IMG/VR virus record: IMGVR_UViG_3300042343_000358
Span: 1-50,472 of that record
Direction: 5' to 3' (one strand)
Length of the DNA: 50,472 nt
From: a virus
This document shows positions 48,427 through 50,472 of the stretch, in pieces. Within the stretch, counting starts at the first letter, position 1; each line of letters opens with the position of its first letter. The position numbers and the translations under genes were made by a program. A model generated the notes under the pieces. The model was not told the DNA's origin and ran no database searches. It saw only the letters and a program-made list of their open reading frames with translations.

Positions 48427-50290
48427 TTACGCAGTGTTCCTACCTGCAACGTCGGGATTCTACTCGACGTTTGTTGGAAAACAACGGTATGGCAATTATG
48501 TTGAACCGTCACGTATTCCTGCATCGTTTAAAGCAGGCGTAGAAGGCCTTAATTACTTAGAACCCGAAAAAGGTGAGTTTTATTATAGATGGTGTTTGTA
48601 CTCAGCTGGACATGCAAACTTAGATTTAACTAAACCTGACGAAAGCGAAGACATGTTCCGTAATAGAGACAGAAGCACAAGTTGGGTGTTAGGCGACTCT
48701 GGAGGTTTTCAGATTGGTAAAGGTGTATGGGAAGGCGAATGGCGAGATCCAACTAGTGCAGTAGTACAAGCAACAATGGCTGATTGTGTTGCTAAAGGTA
48801 TCGAAACTGTTCCTGTACTTGATGCAACTGGTAATCCTATAGTTAACAAAAAAGGGGTTGCTAAAACTACTAAGATTGATCATGTTAAACTTTACCAAGC
48901 GCGGTTAGATGCTGCTCAAAAGAAAAGAGAGCAAGTATTAGCATGGATGGACGCGTTAATGGATTACGGTATGGTGCTTGATATTCCGGCATGGGTTGAA
49001 AGAAGTCCTGCAGGTAAACTTGCAACTGGTATTACAAGTTATGACGAAGCAGTTGATGCTACGATTTATAACAATGAATACTTTATGAAACACCGCAATG
49101 GTAACTGTAAATTCTTAAACGTATTACAAGGCGAAACCCATACACAAGCTGATGACTGGTATAGTAAGATGAAAGACTTTTGCGACCCGGCTATATATCC
49201 AGATAATCATTTTAATGGTTGGTCAATGGGTGGTCAAAATATGTGTGATGCTGAGTTAGTACTTAAACGTGTAGTGGCTTTAAAATTTGACAACTTATTA
49301 CAAGAAGGCAAACACGATTGGATGCATTTCTTAGGAACTAGTAAATTAGAATGGGCGTGTTTCTTAACTGATATACAACGTGCAGTGCGCAAATACGTTA
49401 ATCCTAGTTTTACTATTAGCTACGATTGTGCTAGTCCATTTTTAGCTACTGCTAATGGTCAGGTATATATTACTACAGAATTAGATGATAGATCTAAATG
49501 GGTTTATCGAATGGTGCCAAGTGTTGACAATAAAAAGTATGCACAAGATGCTAGACTATTTAAAGATGCAGTAATACAAGATGGCATATTTAATGTGTTT
49601 GACCCAAGTCCGTTAATAGATCAAGTAGAAATTAAAGACATTTGTATATATGGTCACGGTGTGCCTAATTGGACAGAAGTTAATAATGATAAGATTGATC
49701 ATGCTAAACTATTTACAGAACCGGAGTATTTAAATGATCCTAAATACTGGATAACATTAGGTGATGCAAACAAAGTTAATAAGATTGGCAAAACTAGTTG
49801 GGATAGTTTTAGCTATGCTATCCTAATGGGGCATAATGTGTGGAGTCATGTTAACGCTGTGCAAAAAGCAAACGAAGCATATGATAATAGTGTAATTCCT
49901 CGAATGTTAGTAAATGAAATACATCAGTTTAAACTTGTTAAAGATGTAATTGACGAAATTATTGCATGCCCTGATCAAACAGCTGCAATTAAAATAATTG
50001 ATTATTATCATCTCATGTGGCGAGGTATTCCGGGTACACGTGGCAATACTGGCAAAAACATAGTTAATATTGAAACTACTACGACTACTCAGTATGTAGC
50101 AGAATCAATTATTACAGAAAAAGTTGAAAAAATTAGAAAAGTGTTATTAACAGATCTTACATCACAAGTTAACAACTTATTTGATTTTGATGACGATATT
50201 ACAGAAGAAGTAGAATCCGATGACTATGAGTTTTCTGAAGAAGACGAACTTACCTTATCTAACCTAGAAGATAGCATTAAACATGAATAG
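48395..50290 (+). CDS. dpdA: TGT/DpdA-like 7-deazaguanine DNA transglycosylase (631 aa)
   Basis: Core elements of the tRNA-guanine transglycosylase barrel are recognisable: WVLGDSGGFQIGKGVW with Asp101 as the general-base position (DSGGFQ); KFLNVLQGETHTQADDWYSK matching the VQGG strand; FNGWSMGGQN matching the GYAIGG substrate loop; and DWMHFLGTSKLEWACFLTDI leading to ISYDCASPFLATANGQVY, with Asp344 at the nucleophile position of FDCVxPTRxARNG. The CxCxxC zinc site of tRNA TGT is not seen. At 631 aa it is longer than bacterial TGT (about 375 aa), with an acidic C-terminal tail. Phage DpdA proteins of this superfamily insert preQ0-type bases into DNA. queD at 16654 would supply precursor. AAAGGAAAAA precedes the ATG. 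Confidence 0.82.
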   Translation: MNRNLTATQSDYAVFLPATSGFYSTFVGKQRYGNYVEPSRIPASFKAGVEGLNYLEPEKGEFYYRWCLYSAGHANLDLTKPDESEDMFRNRDRSTSWVLGDSGGFQIGKGVWEGEWRDPTSAVVQATMADCVAKGIETVPVLDATGNPIVNKKGVAKTTKIDHVKLYQARLDAAQKKREQVLAWMDALMDYGMVLDIPAWVERSPAGKLATGITSYDEAVDATIYNNEYFMKHRNGNCKFLNVLQGETHTQADDWYSKMKDFCDPAIYPDNHFNGWSMGGQNMCDAELVLKRVVALKFDNLLQEGKHDWMHFLGTSKLEWACFLTDIQRAVRKYVNPSFTISYDCASPFLATANGQVYITTELDDRSKWVYRMVPSVDNKKYAQDARLFKDAVIQDGIFNVFDPSPLIDQVEIKDICIYGHGVPNWTEVNNDKIDHAKLFTEPEYLNDPKYWITLGDANKVNKIGKTSWDSFSYAILMGHNVWSHVNAVQKANEAYDNSVIPRMLVNEIHQFKLVKDVIDEIIACPDQTAAIKIIDYYHLMWRGIPGTRGNTGKNIVNIETTTTTQYVAESIITEKVEKIRKVLLTDLTSQVNNLFDFDDDITEEVESDDYEFSEEDELTLSNLEDSIKHE

Positions 50291-50472
50291 ACAGTATAAT
50301 AACATAACTACTAACACTGCTAAATTTTTTGTTGGTAACGAGGTAGAACACACACCAGCATATGGTTTAAAAACATTGTTTGTTGTTGGTAATCAAACTA
50401 TAGAAGCAGTACATTATCGGTTAGATGCTGAAGAAGATGTTACACACATCTTCTTTGGTGCAAACCATAGCT
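50283..50472 (+). CDS. Hypothetical protein after DpdA-like gene, partial (C-terminus off window)
   Basis: An ATG at 50283 overlaps the DpdA-like stop by eight bases and the frame stays open for 63 codons to the window edge. It begins MNRQYNNITTNTAKFFVGNE, then VEHTPAYGLKTLFVVGNQTI and EDVTHIFFGANHS. I recall similar FFVGxEVExTPAxGxxTLFVVG proteins near 7-deazaguanine genes in aquatic phages, but without an assigned role. Translational coupling suggests it works with the DpdA-like protein. Confidence 0.75.
   Translation, partial: MNRQYNNITTNTAKFFVGNEVEHTPAYGLKTLFVVGNQTIEAVHYRLDAEEDVTHIFFGANHS

Noticed and set aside
1-50472. tRNA genes, CRISPR arrays, integrase, transposase or att sites
   Set aside because: No cloverleaf-like sequence, spaced repeat array, recombinase motif or insertion-sequence ends were recognised by eye; a tRNA scan would be decisive.

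Overview
This window looks like part of the genome of a T4-like myovirus (a contractile-tailed phage) infecting a Gram-negative, probably aquatic bacterium. The evidence is a B-family DNA polymerase (gp43-like), clamp loader ATPase (gp44-like), probable sliding clamp (gp45-like), GroES-like cochaperonin (gp31-like), DsbA-like late-transcription protein, TATAAATA-type late promoters, and very long fibre proteins of the kind known from marine T4-like phages. DNA is AT-rich, genes are packed with 1-8 base overlaps, and no stretch over 300 bases lacks a gene. Two-component spanins, lipoproteins and a chitinase-type endolysin point to a host with an outer membrane. No photosynthesis genes are seen, so a cyanobacterial host is not indicated.

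Layout. 1-15.9 kb: two minus-strand fibre genes, one cut by the window edge and one of 4684 codons. 15.9-19.1 kb: a zinc-ribbon protein, an AT-hook-like protein, QueD, a two-helix membrane protein and a third minus-strand fibre. 19.2-22.5 kb: plus-strand Ig-like and small fibre proteins. 22.5-25.7 kb: a stand-alone DnaE-like fragment, GroES-like protein, gp44 and an antisense HNH homing endonuclease. 25.9-28.4 kb: SPFH lipoprotein with a small membrane partner, dCMP deaminase, PhoH. 28.5-32.5 kb: two unknown late proteins and a lysis cassette (endolysin, nested spanins, lipoprotein, holin). 32.5-36.3 kb: CbpA-type DnaJ and a ClpA-like unfoldase. 36.4-44 kb: a late cluster whose proteins often carry T4 internal-protein-like N-terminal leaders (M-K/R-I-x-E-I-I-S-E), plus a ligase-like/adenylyltransferase fusion and a peptidoglycan-binding protein. 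44-50.5 kb: DsbA, a Cys-rich mini-protein, gp43, gp45-like clamp, and a TGT/DpdA-like transglycosylase followed by a partial gene.

How it works together. Genes for replication, folding and nucleotide metabolism sit behind near-consensus host sigma-70 promoters (TTGACA-17-TATAAT), while structural genes sit behind T4-type late promoters. QueD and the DpdA-like protein suggest 7-deazaguanine modification of phage DNA. GroES, DnaJ and ClpA form a proteostasis set.

The most noteworthy signals are the QueD/DpdA pair, the ligase-like/NMNAT-like fusion, the capsid-targeting-like leader cluster, twin RNA hairpins with matching 8-nt loops upstream of the polymerase gene, promoters nested in terminators, and a probable leaderless mRNA for the DnaE-like fragment.
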